Shown here: piece by piece, positions 1 through 9,131 of the stretch
How positions within the stretch are numbered: the stretch's first letter is position 1
Layout of the letters: each line of letters starts with the position of its first letter
Origin: an uncultured Christensenellaceae bacterium
GTDB taxonomy: Bacteria; Bacillota_A; Clostridia; Christensenellales; UBA3700
Length of the DNA: 17,527 nt
Direction of reading: 5' to 3'
Assembly: GCA_944381335.1 (NCBI GenBank)
Contig: CALWKT010000032.1
Coordinates: forward strand, 1 to 17,527
The notes under the pieces: generated by a model
Told to the model about the DNA's origin: nothing
Databases searched by the model: none
The model's input: only the letters and a program-made list of their open reading frames with translations
Made by a program: the position numbers and the translations under genes

Positions 1-39
1 TTATCAGGCGTGTGCTCTAACCAGCTGAGCTATGAGCCC
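1..39 (-). tRNA. tRNA-Ile (GAT), 5' part only
   Basis: Read on the minus strand, this is the 5' half of a tRNA: acceptor strand GGGCTCA, D-arm GCTC..GAGC, anticodon stem strand, and an anticodon loop containing GAT (plus-strand positions 3-5). This decodes isoleucine codons ATC and ATT. The window edge cuts the gene just after the anticodon, so the T-arm and 3' acceptor are not visible. It lies 3 nt downstream of tRNA-Ala and is presumably in the same transcript. Confidence 0.9.
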
Positions 40-42
40 GTG

Positions 43-119
43 TGGTGGAGATGAAGGGAGTCGAACCCTTGACCCCCTGCTTGCAAGGCAGGTGCTCTAG
101 CCAACTGAGCTACACCCCC
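43..119 (-). tRNA. tRNA-Ala (TGC)
   Basis: This is a complete 77-nt cloverleaf on the minus strand with an encoded 3' CCA. The acceptor GGGGGTG pairs with CATCTCC (including G-T wobbles), the D-arm is GCTC/GAGC, the anticodon stem CCTGC/GCAGG encloses a loop with anticodon TGC, and the T-arm AAGGG/CCCTT carries the TTCGA loop sequence. It reads alanine codons. It is the first gene of an Ala-Ile pair. This pair often sits in the 16S-23S rRNA spacer, but no 16S sequence lies upstream here; a promoter does (159-187), so this looks like a free-standing tRNA unit. Confidence 0.96.
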
Positions 120-158
120 ACGGGTAAATATTCGTGCTGTTTTTTCGACAGCTTTTAT

Positions 159-187
159 ATAATATCATTACCGCCGCGCGATGTCAA
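159..187 (-). promoter_or_regulatory. Sigma-A promoter of the tRNA-Ala/Ile unit
   Basis: On the minus strand there is a perfect -35 TTGACA (182-187), a 17-nt spacer, and a -10 TATTAT (159-164). Transcription should start near 152, about 33 nt before tRNA-Ala. The near-consensus hexamers and optimal spacing fit a strongly expressed stable-RNA unit. Confidence 0.8.
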
Positions 188-288
188 ACAAATTTACGGG
201 ATTTTCAAGAAAATTTTTTGACCTTTTTTTACGCCGCTTTCGTGCGCGTTTTATATAATCGAAAGCTTTGTTCTCAGTTCTTTCCGAT

Positions 289-324
289 AAAAACGGCGCC
301 TCTTCTCCGAGACGCCGCCTTTTT
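289..324 (-). terminator. Rho-independent terminator after the CorA-type gene
   Basis: A 9-bp GC-rich stem (294-302 with 309-317, one G-T wobble) encloses a 6-nt loop. On the minus strand it is followed by five T residues (complement of 289-293). On the plus strand a T run (320-324) also follows, so it could stop transcription from either side. It sits about 20 nt past the stop codon of the gene at 338-1312 and separates that gene from the tRNA unit. Confidence 0.85.
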
Positions 325-337
325 ACGAAAATATGTT

Positions 338-1312
338 TTACAACAGTTTTTTCTTCTTCAGGAACAGCGCCAGGATCGCGGATATTGCCGCGCTGATCGC
401 AATGACCACCCAGAACCCCCACCATTTGTTTTCAAACGGAACGCCGGTATTCATGCCGAAAAACGAGGCTATCAGCGTTGGGATGGAAAACACGAGAGTG
501 ACTGAGGTCAAAACTTTCATCACGATATTCAGATTGTTGGAAATGACTGAAGCGTATGCGTCCATGGTTCCTGAAAGAATGTCTCTGTAAATCGAGCACA
601 TCTCCATTGCCTGTTTCGTTTCAACCGCTACGTCTTCAAGGAGGTCCTTGTCCTCTTCGTATATCCTGACTATGCTGCTGTTCGTGGTCTTGGTCGAAAG
701 CAACCTGGTGATCACGGCGTCGTTGCCGGTCAGCGAAGTGCTGAAGTATACAAGGGAGTTTTCAAGGTCGAGCATCTGTATGAGCTCTTTGTTCCTTGTC
801 GACTTGTGCAATTCGTTCTGAATACGCTGGCTTGCTTTGTCTATCTGTTTGAGGTAATTCAAGAATTTCGTAGCTATGTTGTACAGGATCTGGAACAGAA
901 ACCTGGTCTTTTTATATGTCGCGAAAGACTTGATGCGGTTTCTTGCAAAATCACGCAACACCGCCGTGTCTTTAAGACAAACGGTGACTATGCAGTCCAT
1001 TTTGATGAAAGTGCCGAGAGGTATCGTGAAATAGCTGTAATAATCCGCCTCTTCCTCTATCACAGGAATGTCGACGAGGACCATGGAATAATCTTCTTCG
1101 TTTTCCACGCGCGATCTTTCTTCATCATCGAGAGGAGTTTTGAGGACGTCGGCTTCAATGCCGGTGATCCCGGCTATGTACTCTATTTCCTTGTCGCTGG
1201 GGTTTACCAGATTTATCCAGCAATCTTTGGGAGAAAACCCTTCTGCCGAGAATATCTCCTCTTGCACGTGCTGGAGTTTTTCAGATTCGTCTGTTTTGAA
1301 GATCTCGATCAT
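338..1312 (-). CDS. corA: CorA-family divalent cation (Mg2+) transporter
   Basis: This is a 324-residue membrane protein of the CorA/MIT channel family, which moves Mg2+ (sometimes Co2+ or Ni2+) into the cell as a pentamer. A large cytoplasmic N-terminal region with a long charged helical stretch is followed by two C-terminal membrane helices (about residues 264-285 and 297-317). The family signature GMN is at residues 286-288 at the end of TM1, and a short lysine-rich cytoplasmic tail follows TM2. The length is normal for the family. The ATG at 1310-1312 was chosen because a strong Shine-Dalgarno GGAAGGAGGG lies 6 nt before it; an ATG ten codons upstream has no such site. A promoter lies at 1431-1460 and a terminator at 289-324, so it can be transcribed alone. 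The exact ion cannot be told from sequence. Confidence 0.93.
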   Translation of the reverse strand: MIEIFKTDESEKLQHVQEEIFSAEGFSPKDCWINLVNPSDKEIEYIAGITGIEADVLKTPLDDEERSRVENEEDYSMVLVDIPVIEEEADYYSYFTIPLGTFIKMDCIVTVCLKDTAVLRDFARNRIKSFATYKKTRFLFQILYNIATKFLNYLKQIDKASQRIQNELHKSTRNKELIQMLDLENSLVYFSTSLTGNDAVITRLLSTKTTNSSIVRIYEEDKDLLEDVAVETKQAMEMCSIYRDILSGTMDAYASVISNNLNIVMKVLTSVTLVFSIPTLIASFFGMNTGVPFENKWWGFWVVIAISAAISAILALFLKKKKLL

Positions 1313-1430
1313 CGACTTCCCTCCTTCCGCGAAAATCCGCATAGGTTTTCAAGAAAACAAAGCCGCGCATTTCCGCCCTTACGCCGAACGCTCGGTAGAT
1401 TTTAACAGAAATCCGCGACTCCTATTCAAT

Positions 1431-1460
1431 ATAATAGCACTGTTTCTCGGGTTTTGGCAA
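1431..1460 (-). promoter_or_regulatory. Probable sigma-A promoter of the CorA-type gene
   Basis: The minus strand shows -35 TTGCCA (1455-1460), an 18-nt spacer and -10 TATTAT (1431-1436). The predicted start near 1424 gives a leader of about 110 nt, in which I saw no obvious riboswitch fold by eye. The promoter abuts the stop codon of the upstream gene, and no terminator is visible between the two, so read-through is also possible. Confidence 0.55.
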
Positions 1461-1463
1461 CCT

Positions 1464-2318
1464 TTAAGCGCTATATTTTTTCAACGCGTCCGCGGCGTTT
1501 TTCAATGCGGAATCCTGCCCGTCCGCCGCGCCGCTTGCGCATACGCTTTCCTGAAGTCCGCCCGCAACGATCGAGGCGAGCTCCTTGTCAGGCTTTTCTT
1601 TTATGAAAGACTGCACGCAGTCTGCAAGCTTTTCTTTTGCGTCCGAAGAAGGAACGTCGGAAGCTCTCTTTATTCCGTCAACACAATCGGATTTGACGAA
1701 ATACACTCTCGCGCGGCTTTTGTCCTCCAGGGTAAGCCTGTTTTCAAAAATGCGCAGTATTCCTGCCGCCGCGTTTCTGTCACGCTTGTAAGCGATATAC
1801 GCATACAGCCTGGCAACAAGACCGATCGCCGCCCAGACAGCCGCCACAAGCGCGGTATAGCAGACAGCCACCGTCCATTCAAGCCCTTTGCATATAAGCA
1901 ACGTCTGGAGCGCCGCCACGCACGAAAACGCGACGTAATAATAGAACATCATCGGACGTTTTTCTTTGGTCAGCGTCTTGTTCATTCTGTACTGAAGATC
2001 GCTACCGGCATATTCAGACCCGACCAGCGCGTGATTTTTCCACGCCTTTCTGATGCTTCTTGGCATATGTTTCACGCACTTTTTGTAAAAGCGGTGAGCA
2101 TTGGAGAGGGCGATATCCCCTCTTCTGACTACAAACCTTTTGATCCTGCGATAATTCTTGATATTTCCGGAGCAGGCAGAAATATAAAAAATCTGGATGA
2201 TAAAGGCGACTACGCTGAGCGCGGCGCAGGCAAGCGTCATGATCTGTACGGGCAGAAGACCGAGAACCTTGTCAAGCGCGGCGCCGATTTGCAAAACGAT
2301 GTTTTCCACAGCAAACAT
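1464..2318 (-). CDS. Unrecognised three-TM membrane protein
   Basis: This is a protein of about 285 residues that I do not recognise. A hydrophobic helix near the N-terminus is followed by a basic, arginine/lysine-rich cytoplasmic-looking segment, then two closely spaced hydrophobic helices in the middle, and a soluble charged C-terminal third of about 100 residues. No catalytic motif is visible. The start is uncertain. The ATG at 2316-2318 lies only 1 nt after a GGAG, which is too close to be ideal; an in-frame GTG at 2307-2309 has 10-nt spacing from the same GGAG, and a far-upstream GTG (2355-2357) has a weak site. It lies 125 bp downstream of addA on the same strand with no clear terminator between, so it may be the tail of the addBA transcript. 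Nothing in its sequence ties it to DNA repair. Confidence 0.75.
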   Translation of the reverse strand: MFAVENIVLQIGAALDKVLGLLPVQIMTLACAALSVVAFIIQIFYISACSGNIKNYRRIKRFVVRRGDIALSNAHRFYKKCVKHMPRSIRKAWKNHALVGSEYAGSDLQYRMNKTLTKEKRPMMFYYYVAFSCVAALQTLLICKGLEWTVAVCYTALVAAVWAAIGLVARLYAYIAYKRDRNAAAGILRIFENRLTLEDKSRARVYFVKSDCVDGIKRASDVPSSDAKEKLADCVQSFIKEKPDKELASIVAGGLQESVCASGAADGQDSALKNAADALKKYSA

Positions 2319-2443
2319 ACTCCTTTTTTTGTTGATATGTACTGCGGAAAGTGTCACGCCTTTAAAATATAAATATGATGCGGAGCGAAAGACCGTACTG
2401 CCGCGGATCCGTCGCCTTGTAATGATTGCCTGATTTCTGTTTT

Positions 2444-5400
2444 TTACACCTCTGAAACCACGTCTTGTCCCAAAATATATATCAGTTTCTTGTTGACTTT
2501 AAGTCCCAGTCCGTTTTCAGCCGCCATTGCGTACAGTTCAAGCTGTCTACGGTAACGTTTTGCAACGGTTTCCGGGGCGAGTCTGCTCATTTTGAAATCC
2601 ACAACGGTCGCCGTGCCGTTCTTATAATCCGGGATGAGCAGGTCTATCGTGCCCTGCACCAATATCTTGTCTTCGGGGCCGTCTCCAAGCACGTCTTTCG
2701 CTCTTACTCTCAGCATGAACTGTTTTTCACGCATGTGTTCGCAAGCGCGCGCCTTGGTTATCACGTCGCTGCAAAGGCACCTGAATACGACGTCGGGGTC
2801 TACGGATTTTGCGGAAATCTCGTCCAGGACGCCCTTTTCGCAAAGATCTGCGATGTGTGCTTTTACCGCCGTTACGTCCGCGCAGTCATAGTCTATCGTT
2901 TCCATGACTTTATGATAAGCGGTGCCCGTACCTGCGCTGTCTTCTTCAAACCAGCTCTTCACGTAAGTCGTGCCGTAATCTTCGGGATTTTCTTTATTTA
3001 TTCCCGTAACCGTGTGCTTTATACCCGTTTCAGCGCTGTTTTTATACGGATATTCGTATCCGAGATACTCCTTCATTTCCGCGAGTTTTTGCGGCGAAGG
3101 TCTGGCAAACGTCAACGTATCCTCTTGCCCGTCTTCCTCGTCTTCTTCCTGCAAGGGCTGATAATTTTCAACGTATTTTGCTTTGAATCCGGAAGAATTC
3201 ATACAGACGTTGTTCAGAAGGTTCATAAAAGAATTTTCCTTCTTTTCTTCTTCCGCAAAGCCTTCTGCCTCGCCCGTTACGAAAAGCATGTTCTTCGCCC
3301 TGGTCAGCGCGACGTAGAACAGTCTTATGCTTTCTTCTTTGCTCCGCTTGAGAAATTTCTGTTTCGCGCCTCTGAATTTAAGCGTATCGCGTTTCACCCT
3401 CGTCTCTTCTTCGGGATACTTCATCGCAATGCCGAAATCCTTGTCGAGGAGGATGTCGCCCGTTCCGTCTTTAAACTCTGCTCCCGCGTCTATCAGGAAC
3501 ACCACGGGGTATTCAAGCCCTTTGGACGAATGTATCGTGGAAGTCTGCACGCAGTTGTCGTCCTCAGGCTTTTCAGCGTTTTCTCCCGCGAAAGCCACGT
3601 CCTCACCGTACGCGATCATCGCCTGCAACGTCAATGCGTAACTCTTGCCGGCAAGCCCTGAAACGAACGCCCTCATTTTGTCGCGTTCCTTTCTTCCGAA
3701 GCGGGACAATGCGTATTTGTCGAAGCTGTATTCGGAGATCGCTTGTTCGAGAAGTCTGTCCACGGGCGCCTGGAAGGAATACTCTCTGAGTTCCATGATG
3801 CCATTCATGAAACCTCTTATCTTTTCCGCAAGGCAGCCGTCCTTTTCTTCAGCGTAAAGTTTCACGCAGGAATGGAAGCACTCCTCTTTCGGATATTCCT
3901 TGCGTATCTCTGCAAGTTCGGTACAGTCGAATCCGCCGAAGGCGCTCTTCATGACGGCAACCAGCGCGACGTCCTGCAAAGGATTGTCTATCACCCTCAG
4001 CAGATTCATCAGCACGTCTACTGCGGCATTGCTTTCGTCCTTCACCACGTTCGCGCCCGCAACGGGTATGCCCACTTCGTTGAGATAATCTATCACGGCT
4101 TTTACTCTTTCGTTTCTTGCCGAGCAAAGCAAAGTGATGTCCCTGTACTCCACCTTTCTCCTGACGACCTCGTCTCCGATGTAATAACCTATCTCCTTTT
4201 TCCCTACCAGAGAGGCTATCTTTTCAGCTATGTACCGCGCTTCTTCCGCCGTACAGTCGACATCTGCGGCTTTGCTTTCTCTGACGCTGTAAACCCCGTC
4301 TCCCAGGATCACTTTTTTCTTTTCCGGCGCAGAAACGGGACATATCCTGACCACGGGTCCGTCACCGCAGATCACCGGATCTTTTTCCGTTTTCAGCATT
4401 GCCGTACGCTCGTAATCCACGCCGCCGTTGTCTCTCGTCATGATCGTTGAGAAAACCTCGTTGACGAAATCGAGTATTCTTCTGTCGCTTCTGTAATTCT
4501 GATTGAGAGTGACGAGTTTGCCTTCTTCCCCGTCGGCGTCGTATGCGTCGTATTTCGACAGGAATATCTCCGTTTCGGTCAGGCGGAACTGATATATGCT
4601 CTGCTTTACGTCGCCGACCATGAACAGGTTGTGCCCGTTCGATATGCGGCTGAGCACGTATTCCTGAACGTAGTTGGTGTCCTGATACTCGTCGATGCAG
4701 ACGTATTGATAGCGCGAAGCGACCTCTTTTGCGATCTCGTCGTTTCTTAGTATCTTTATAGCGTAATATTCAAGGTCTGCGAAATCCATCTTGTTTTCGG
4801 AGACTTTTTCTTCTCTGTATTTTTCCGCGACTTTTCCGACGATCTCCGCCAGTTTTCTGACGTACGTCTTTGTCTTTTCTCCGTATTCGTTCCACTTTTC
4901 TGGGGAATATTCTGTGGCTTCGGCAAGCTTTTTCGCAAGCGCGCTCAACTTTGCCTGAACGCGTTTCTGCGCAGCTCTCATTTCGTTGTATCTGTGAAAA
5001 GCCTGCGTGAAGTCGTCGCCGGCTTCTCCGGCAAGTTTTGCAAACGCCTTTTCCTTGAGTGGCTGCCCGACGGAAAATTTGACGTCAGCTCCTGCCGCCG
5101 CTTCGAGAAATGCCGTGCCTTCGGTTTTTGAAAGCCTTTCACAAGCGTCGGCAATTTCCGTCAGTCTGACCTTGTTCTTCGGGTCAAAATACGGGTAACT
5201 TGCCAGTTCCCGTGCCATGGATCTTGCCGTCTCGCCCTCGTCCGCCGTCAGTTTTCTCAGATAATCTATATAATACGCCGCCGCGTCGTCGTCGACCCCG
5301 TAACCTCCGAACGACTTTTCAAGCCAGGCGTCTCTGTCGGGCTGGGCTTCAAGAAAATCGTAAGTCTTCTTGATCTGAGCGCGCAGATCGAATTTGCCGA

Positions 5401-5884
5401 CAAAGGTATATTTCAGGGAAGATACCACCTGATCGGACGCCTCTCCGTATTCTTTGAGAACTGCGTCGACAGCCTTGTCCAGCATGCCTTCCTTTTCCGC
5501 CGGTTCGAGAATGGAGTAAGAAGGGTCAATCCCCGCCTCTTCAAAAAATTCTTTGACCAGATTGCCGCAAAACGAGTGCACTGTGCATATGTCCGCCATC
5601 GAAACGTCGTCTATCTGTTCTCTCAGAAATTCCTTGTCTGCGCCCTCCTCGCGCATCGCTTTGACCAGCTCTGAAGATATTCTGTCCTTGAGTTCTGCGG
5701 CAACGGCGTTGGAGAACGCCAGCATGACTATCTTCTTTACCGGAGTGCGCTTCTTGATTATCCTTATTATCCTTTCGATGGTCACCGCAGTTTTGCCGCT
5801 GCCTGCGGAAGCCGATACGAGCGTATTTTCGTCAACGCTTTCTATGGCTTTTATCTGATCGTCATTCCACGTTCTTCCGCTCAT
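2444..5884 (-). CDS. addA: ATP-dependent helicase/nuclease subunit A (AddA)
   Basis: The 1146-residue AddA subunit of the AddAB enzyme unwinds and resects double-strand DNA breaks to start RecA-dependent recombination. The UvrD-like SF1 helicase motifs are all present in order: Walker A ASAGSGKT (25-32), a motif Ia with FSNAVAAELKDR, motif II DEYQDT (398-403), motif III GDVKQSIYQFR, motif IV NQNYRSDRRI, motif V HSSKGLEYPVVF and motif VI FYVALTRAK. The C-terminal RecB-type nuclease has D1081, D1096-x-K1098 and the QLELY motif, so both activities look intact. The length is slightly below that of B. subtilis AddA. The start is the ATG at 5882-5884, preceded by GGAGG with 6-nt spacing; a TTG 11 codons upstream lies inside the addB end and lacks a site. 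It overlaps addB by 23 bp, indicating translational coupling. Confidence 0.97.
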   Translation of the reverse strand: MSGRTWNDDQIKAIESVDENTLVSASAGSGKTAVTIERIIRIIKKRTPVKKIVMLAFSNAVAAELKDRISSELVKAMREEGADKEFLREQIDDVSMADICTVHSFCGNLVKEFFEEAGIDPSYSILEPAEKEGMLDKAVDAVLKEYGEASDQVVSSLKYTFVGKFDLRAQIKKTYDFLEAQPDRDAWLEKSFGGYGVDDDAAAYYIDYLRKLTADEGETARSMARELASYPYFDPKNKVRLTEIADACERLSKTEGTAFLEAAAGADVKFSVGQPLKEKAFAKLAGEAGDDFTQAFHRYNEMRAAQKRVQAKLSALAKKLAEATEYSPEKWNEYGEKTKTYVRKLAEIVGKVAEKYREEKVSENKMDFADLEYYAIKILRNDEIAKEVASRYQYVCIDEYQDTNYVQEYVLSRISNGHNLFMVGDVKQSIYQFRLTETEIFLSKYDAYDADGEEGKLVTLNQNYRSDRRILDFVNEVFSTIMTRDNGGVDYERTAMLKTEKDPVICGDGPVVRICPVSAPEKKKVILGDGVYSVRESKAADVDCTAEEARYIAEKIASLVGKKEIGYYIGDEVVRRKVEYRDITLLCSARNERVKAVIDYLNEVGIPVAGANVVKDESNAAVDVLMNLLRVIDNPLQDVALVAVMKSAFGGFDCTELAEIRKEYPKEECFHSCVKLYAEEKDGCLAEKIRGFMNGIMELREYSFQAPVDRLLEQAISEYSFDKYALSRFGRKERDKMRAFVSGLAGKSYALTLQAMIAYGEDVAFAGENAEKPEDDNCVQTSTIHSSKGLEYPVVFLIDAGAEFKDGTGDILLDKDFGIAMKYPEEETRVKRDTLKFRGAKQKFLKRSKEESIRLFYVALTRAKNMLFVTGEAEGFAEEEKKENSFMNLLNNVCMNSSGFKAKYVENYQPLQEEDEEDGQEDTLTFARPSPQKLAEMKEYLGYEYPYKNSAETGIKHTVTGINKENPEDYGTTYVKSWFEEDSAGTGTAYHKVMETIDYDCADVTAVKAHIADLCEKGVLDEISAKSVDPDVVFRCLCSDVITKARACEHMREKQFMLRVRAKDVLGDGPEDKILVQGTIDLLIPDYKNGTATVVDFKMSRLAPETVAKRYRRQLELYAMAAENGLGLKVNKKLIYILGQDVVSEV

Positions 5885-8800
5885 TGTCCGCCTCCGAAAA
5901 ATATTTGTATTTTTCAAACACTTTGCTGGTTTTGTATTCTCTCTCGGGTTCTCCCGTCAAAGCGAAACCGCATATGTCCGCATACTCGCACCAGTCGCAC
6001 GCGGATTTTACGGGAGACGGCTTTATATAGCCTTCGTCTATCTCTTCAGCCGCTTTCGTGATCAGCTTTTCAACGTATTCGCAAAGCTTTTCGAATCTTT
6101 CCGGAGTTGTGGCGGTTCCCGCGGGAGTAGCGCTGATCTGTCCTTCGCGTCCTCTCGCATTCGTCCTGTACAAGGGGAACAATTCGCTTTGCGTTCCCGG
6201 TTGCGTACACTGGAAAACGTGGTCGAAATTGCACAGAATTTTTTCGTCCGTGTTTATAAAACCGACATATTTGAATCTTCCGTCGCTCTTTTCTTCAGAT
6301 TCGAAATTGTTGCTCAACGGCAGATAGAACACCCCGGCGGGCTTTGCGTTCAGCTGCCCTACCAGCGCTTTCATATATATGAAAAGCTGCAGACGCTCCC
6401 CGTACATGACCTGCGTGAGCGAAAAAGATATCGAAGCGGCGCTCTTGTAGTCGATGATTATTATGTAATCGCCGTAGCGGTCCACGCGGTCTATCTTTCC
6501 GAACAGATCGATCGTCTTGTTTCCGATCCTGATTTTTATCGGGTCGTACTTACCGCCCATGCCGAACGATTCTTCGAGGATCACAGGCTCGAAATCGCTG
6601 TTCTTCATTCTTTTGCAAAGGCTCTGAACGATGAAAACGCATCTCCGTTCCATCTCGTCGATCTCGCCTTTGAGGTGCGGGATCGAGCACATGCGAGCGT
6701 ATTCTTTCCTTTTCAGGATCTCCCCTAAAATGGTGACGACCTGCGAGCCGATCTCGCCTTCATCCGAATTTTTATAATCGCATGACGAGAAAAAGTTCTG
6801 AAGGACCTCGTGGATTATCGTCCCCAGATCCCGCACTCCCATTTCGGCTTCTTCTCTGGGGTGGATACGCAGGACGAATTCCATATAATGCATGAACGGG
6901 CATTTCATATACCTTTCTATCTGGCTCGCGCTCGTATGCCCGTTTTTCCAGACGTCCGCGCGGTCGGGAGAAATATAACTCTCGCATACGTTGTCCTCAA
7001 GCAGCGTCTCAACGCGGTCTCCGTACTTTTCTTTCGCAAGCGCAAACGCGACGTCGTACTGAGTCGGATCGTCGTGTCTTATGCCTGACTGCACGCGCAG
7101 TTTGTATTCAATGAGCTCGTCCGGAACGTTGCCTTCTCCCGCAAAATACTCTGCATAACGCGCGGTATCCCACGTCGCTTCCGTCGAAGCAGGGCGAAGT
7201 TTTTCGAGAGAAAAGATATCTGCAAGTTGCTTTATCACGGCGCTTTCGTTCTGAGCGTCTCCGTTCACGGAATATCTGCTGTAACTGATCTCCAGCGCCT
7301 CTTCAGGCTTGAGCAGGAACATCAGCGTGTTGAGTTTTTCGGCGTTGTTGAGTTCTTTTACGTCCGGCTCGACGACGACGCCGCAATCCGCCCACGCTTT
7401 GCTTTCCTTCCCCGCGAAAATACCGTTGTCTCCGTGCTCCGGAGGAAGCGCGCCCTGGGAAGCCCCCAGCACGTACATCACTTTCACTCCGTCGTACCTG
7501 CTCTCTCTCGATTCCCCCACGAATACGCAGTCGATATAAAGCGGTATCAGGGAAATTTCGGTCGTCGCCACAGCTGAAACTATCATGTTCAGATAAGAAT
7601 TCACCGCGAAACTGCAGTCTCCGAGCAGTCTTATGCTTTTTTCGAATATTTCCTTCAGCTTGTCCGTAGCCTGCAAAGCGCAGTTGTATGCGACTTCGTT
7701 TCCGCTGTCTTTCAGAGACTGCACGTAAATTTCGTTGCGCGCGTTGAAATCGGCTTTTGTCAGGAACGCTGTCAGTTCCTCATAATACTCTTCCGCAGTC
7801 GCATTTCTCAGAGAAAAACAGGACAGAAGCCCGCAGACGTAATCCCTTATCTCCTCCGCAGCCGCATAATCGGGATCTGCCGTTCCGATGGCGAAAGGCG
7901 CGTCGCTCCGTATGTTTTCAATGCCGTATTTTATACAGAAATTTTCAAACACGCACACCTTTTCGTAGTCGTTGCAGATCAGCGCGTTTTTCGCAAATTC
8001 AAGCACGTCTTTGCGCCTGTAACCTTTCGCGACAGTTCTGAACGCTCCGACGATCAGTCTTGCCGCCGCCTGAGTTGCGAGCGATTCTTTTTTGTCGAAA
8101 AAGTACCTTATCCCGGTATTTGCAAAGACCCTTTCCACAACCGGGGCATACGTGGCGACGTCGCAGCAGACCACGGCGAAATCCTTGAAACGGTAACCGT
8201 CTCTCACCACTCTGCGCTTTATATCGCGCGCGACCCTTTTTATCTCCTCTTCCACGCCGTCCGCGACGTAAACGCGCGTGCTTCCGTCGCTCTTATACTT
8301 CTTTCCGCCGTAAGAAAAAAGTTCTTCGCTGATGACTTTTTTATCCCCCTTCAACGACGACGGGATCTTGTGTATCTTAGGGTCGCAACCGCACGCTCTC
8401 GCCCTCTCGACGAGGACCTTCATACACTTGTCAGGGTATATCCTTGAATTGCCGGCGCCTTCGTTGTTCACCATAAACACGCCGCAGTAATTCGCGCTCA
8501 TGAACAGCTTCTCGCATATCCTTCTCTGAACGTTGCGGAGATAGAGGTACTCGCTGCTGTAGACGTCGGTGTCATGCATGCCTTGATCGCCTATCGCGTC
8601 CGCGAGCGCGTCCAGCTTTGACGAGCCGTCTGAATATCCTGAGGACAGCTCTTCAACGTAACCTTTATACAAAAGCACTATGTCTTTTGTCTTGTTGAGT
8701 ATTTTCACGGGAAGCGAAGGCAGGATCGCCTCGATCTTATCTGTTGAAACTCCGCTGTTTCTGATCTGAGAAATGACCGCGTATATCTCGCTTGCGAAAT

Positions 8801-9125
8801 CAGCGTTGTTATACGCACCCCTGAAACAAGACAGCTTGTTCTTGTTTTTTTCAATGACCTTTCTGAGAAGCATGACCGCGCCCTGCGCAGAAAGATAGTC
8901 GTTCATCTTCACGCCCATCGCCTTGTTCGCGAGGCGTGAAAAACTGACCACTTCTATATCGAAACAGGCGGTCAGATCAAGGTAATCCATCACCGCCTTT
9001 TCATAATAAAGCATAAATCTGTCGGGAACGATCAGAAGCTGTCTTTTTCCCTTTCCCCTTCTCTCTCCGATTTTTTTAAAAACCGCCGTGCAATCCAGTG
9101 TATCGCTGACAAAAAATTCTACCAT
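5862..9125 (-). CDS. addB: AddB subunit of the helicase-nuclease, Walker A lost
   Basis: This is a 1087-residue AddB, partner of AddA. In this family AddB supplies the second nuclease and the hotspot (Chi)-recognition scaffold. The C-terminal RecB-like nuclease is intact: a GKIDRVD segment, the catalytic D892-Y-K894, and a following QLFIY. The 4Fe-4S staple of AddB is present as C742 (in KCPF) plus C1043, C1046 and C1052 (C-x2-C-x5-C). The N-terminus begins as in other AddB proteins and continues into the conserved LLIVPDRF strand, but the segment that holds the GRxGSGK(S/T) loop in B. subtilis AddB reads SDTLDCT here, so Walker A is absent. The ATG at 9123-9125 has no Shine-Dalgarno; the promoter places transcription start at this codon. 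First gene of the addBA unit. Confidence 0.95.
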   Translation of the reverse strand: MVEFFVSDTLDCTAVFKKIGERRGKGKRQLLIVPDRFMLYYEKAVMDYLDLTACFDIEVVSFSRLANKAMGVKMNDYLSAQGAVMLLRKVIEKNKNKLSCFRGAYNNADFASEIYAVISQIRNSGVSTDKIEAILPSLPVKILNKTKDIVLLYKGYVEELSSGYSDGSSKLDALADAIGDQGMHDTDVYSSEYLYLRNVQRRICEKLFMSANYCGVFMVNNEGAGNSRIYPDKCMKVLVERARACGCDPKIHKIPSSLKGDKKVISEELFSYGGKKYKSDGSTRVYVADGVEEEIKRVARDIKRRVVRDGYRFKDFAVVCCDVATYAPVVERVFANTGIRYFFDKKESLATQAAARLIVGAFRTVAKGYRRKDVLEFAKNALICNDYEKVCVFENFCIKYGIENIRSDAPFAIGTADPDYAAAEEIRDYVCGLLSCFSLRNATAEEYYEELTAFLTKADFNARNEIYVQSLKDSGNEVAYNCALQATDKLKEIFEKSIRLLGDCSFAVNSYLNMIVSAVATTEISLIPLYIDCVFVGESRESRYDGVKVMYVLGASQGALPPEHGDNGIFAGKESKAWADCGVVVEPDVKELNNAEKLNTLMFLLKPEEALEISYSRYSVNGDAQNESAVIKQLADIFSLEKLRPASTEATWDTARYAEYFAGEGNVPDELIEYKLRVQSGIRHDDPTQYDVAFALAKEKYGDRVETLLEDNVCESYISPDRADVWKNGHTSASQIERYMKCPFMHYMEFVLRIHPREEAEMGVRDLGTIIHEVLQNFFSSCDYKNSDEGEIGSQVVTILGEILKRKEYARMCSIPHLKGEIDEMERRCVFIVQSLCKRMKNSDFEPVILEESFGMGGKYDPIKIRIGNKTIDLFGKIDRVDRYGDYIIIIDYKSAASISFSLTQVMYGERLQLFIYMKALVGQLNAKPAGVFYLPLSNNFESEEKSDGRFKYVGFINTDEKILCNFDHVFQCTQPGTQSELFPLYRTNARGREGQISATPAGTATTPERFEKLCEYVEKLITKAAEEIDEGYIKPSPVKSACDWCEYADICGFALTGEPEREYKTSKVFEKYKYFSEADNERKNVE

Positions 9126-9131
9126 ACCACC

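Noticed and set aside
210..265. Plus-strand promoter (TTGACC with TATATAAT)
   Set aside because: The distance between the elements is far too long, and no plus-strand gene follows before the opposing CorA-type gene.
1140..2372. 410-codon plus-strand open frame across the CorA-type gene start and the membrane protein gene
   Set aside because: It covers two real minus-strand genes and the promoter between them; the translation is basic and featureless.
2465..3661. Long open frame on the plus strand inside addA
   Set aside because: It lies fully antisense to addA, whose motifs are unambiguous, and its translation has no recognisable domain or ribosome site. It is a shadow of the coding strand.
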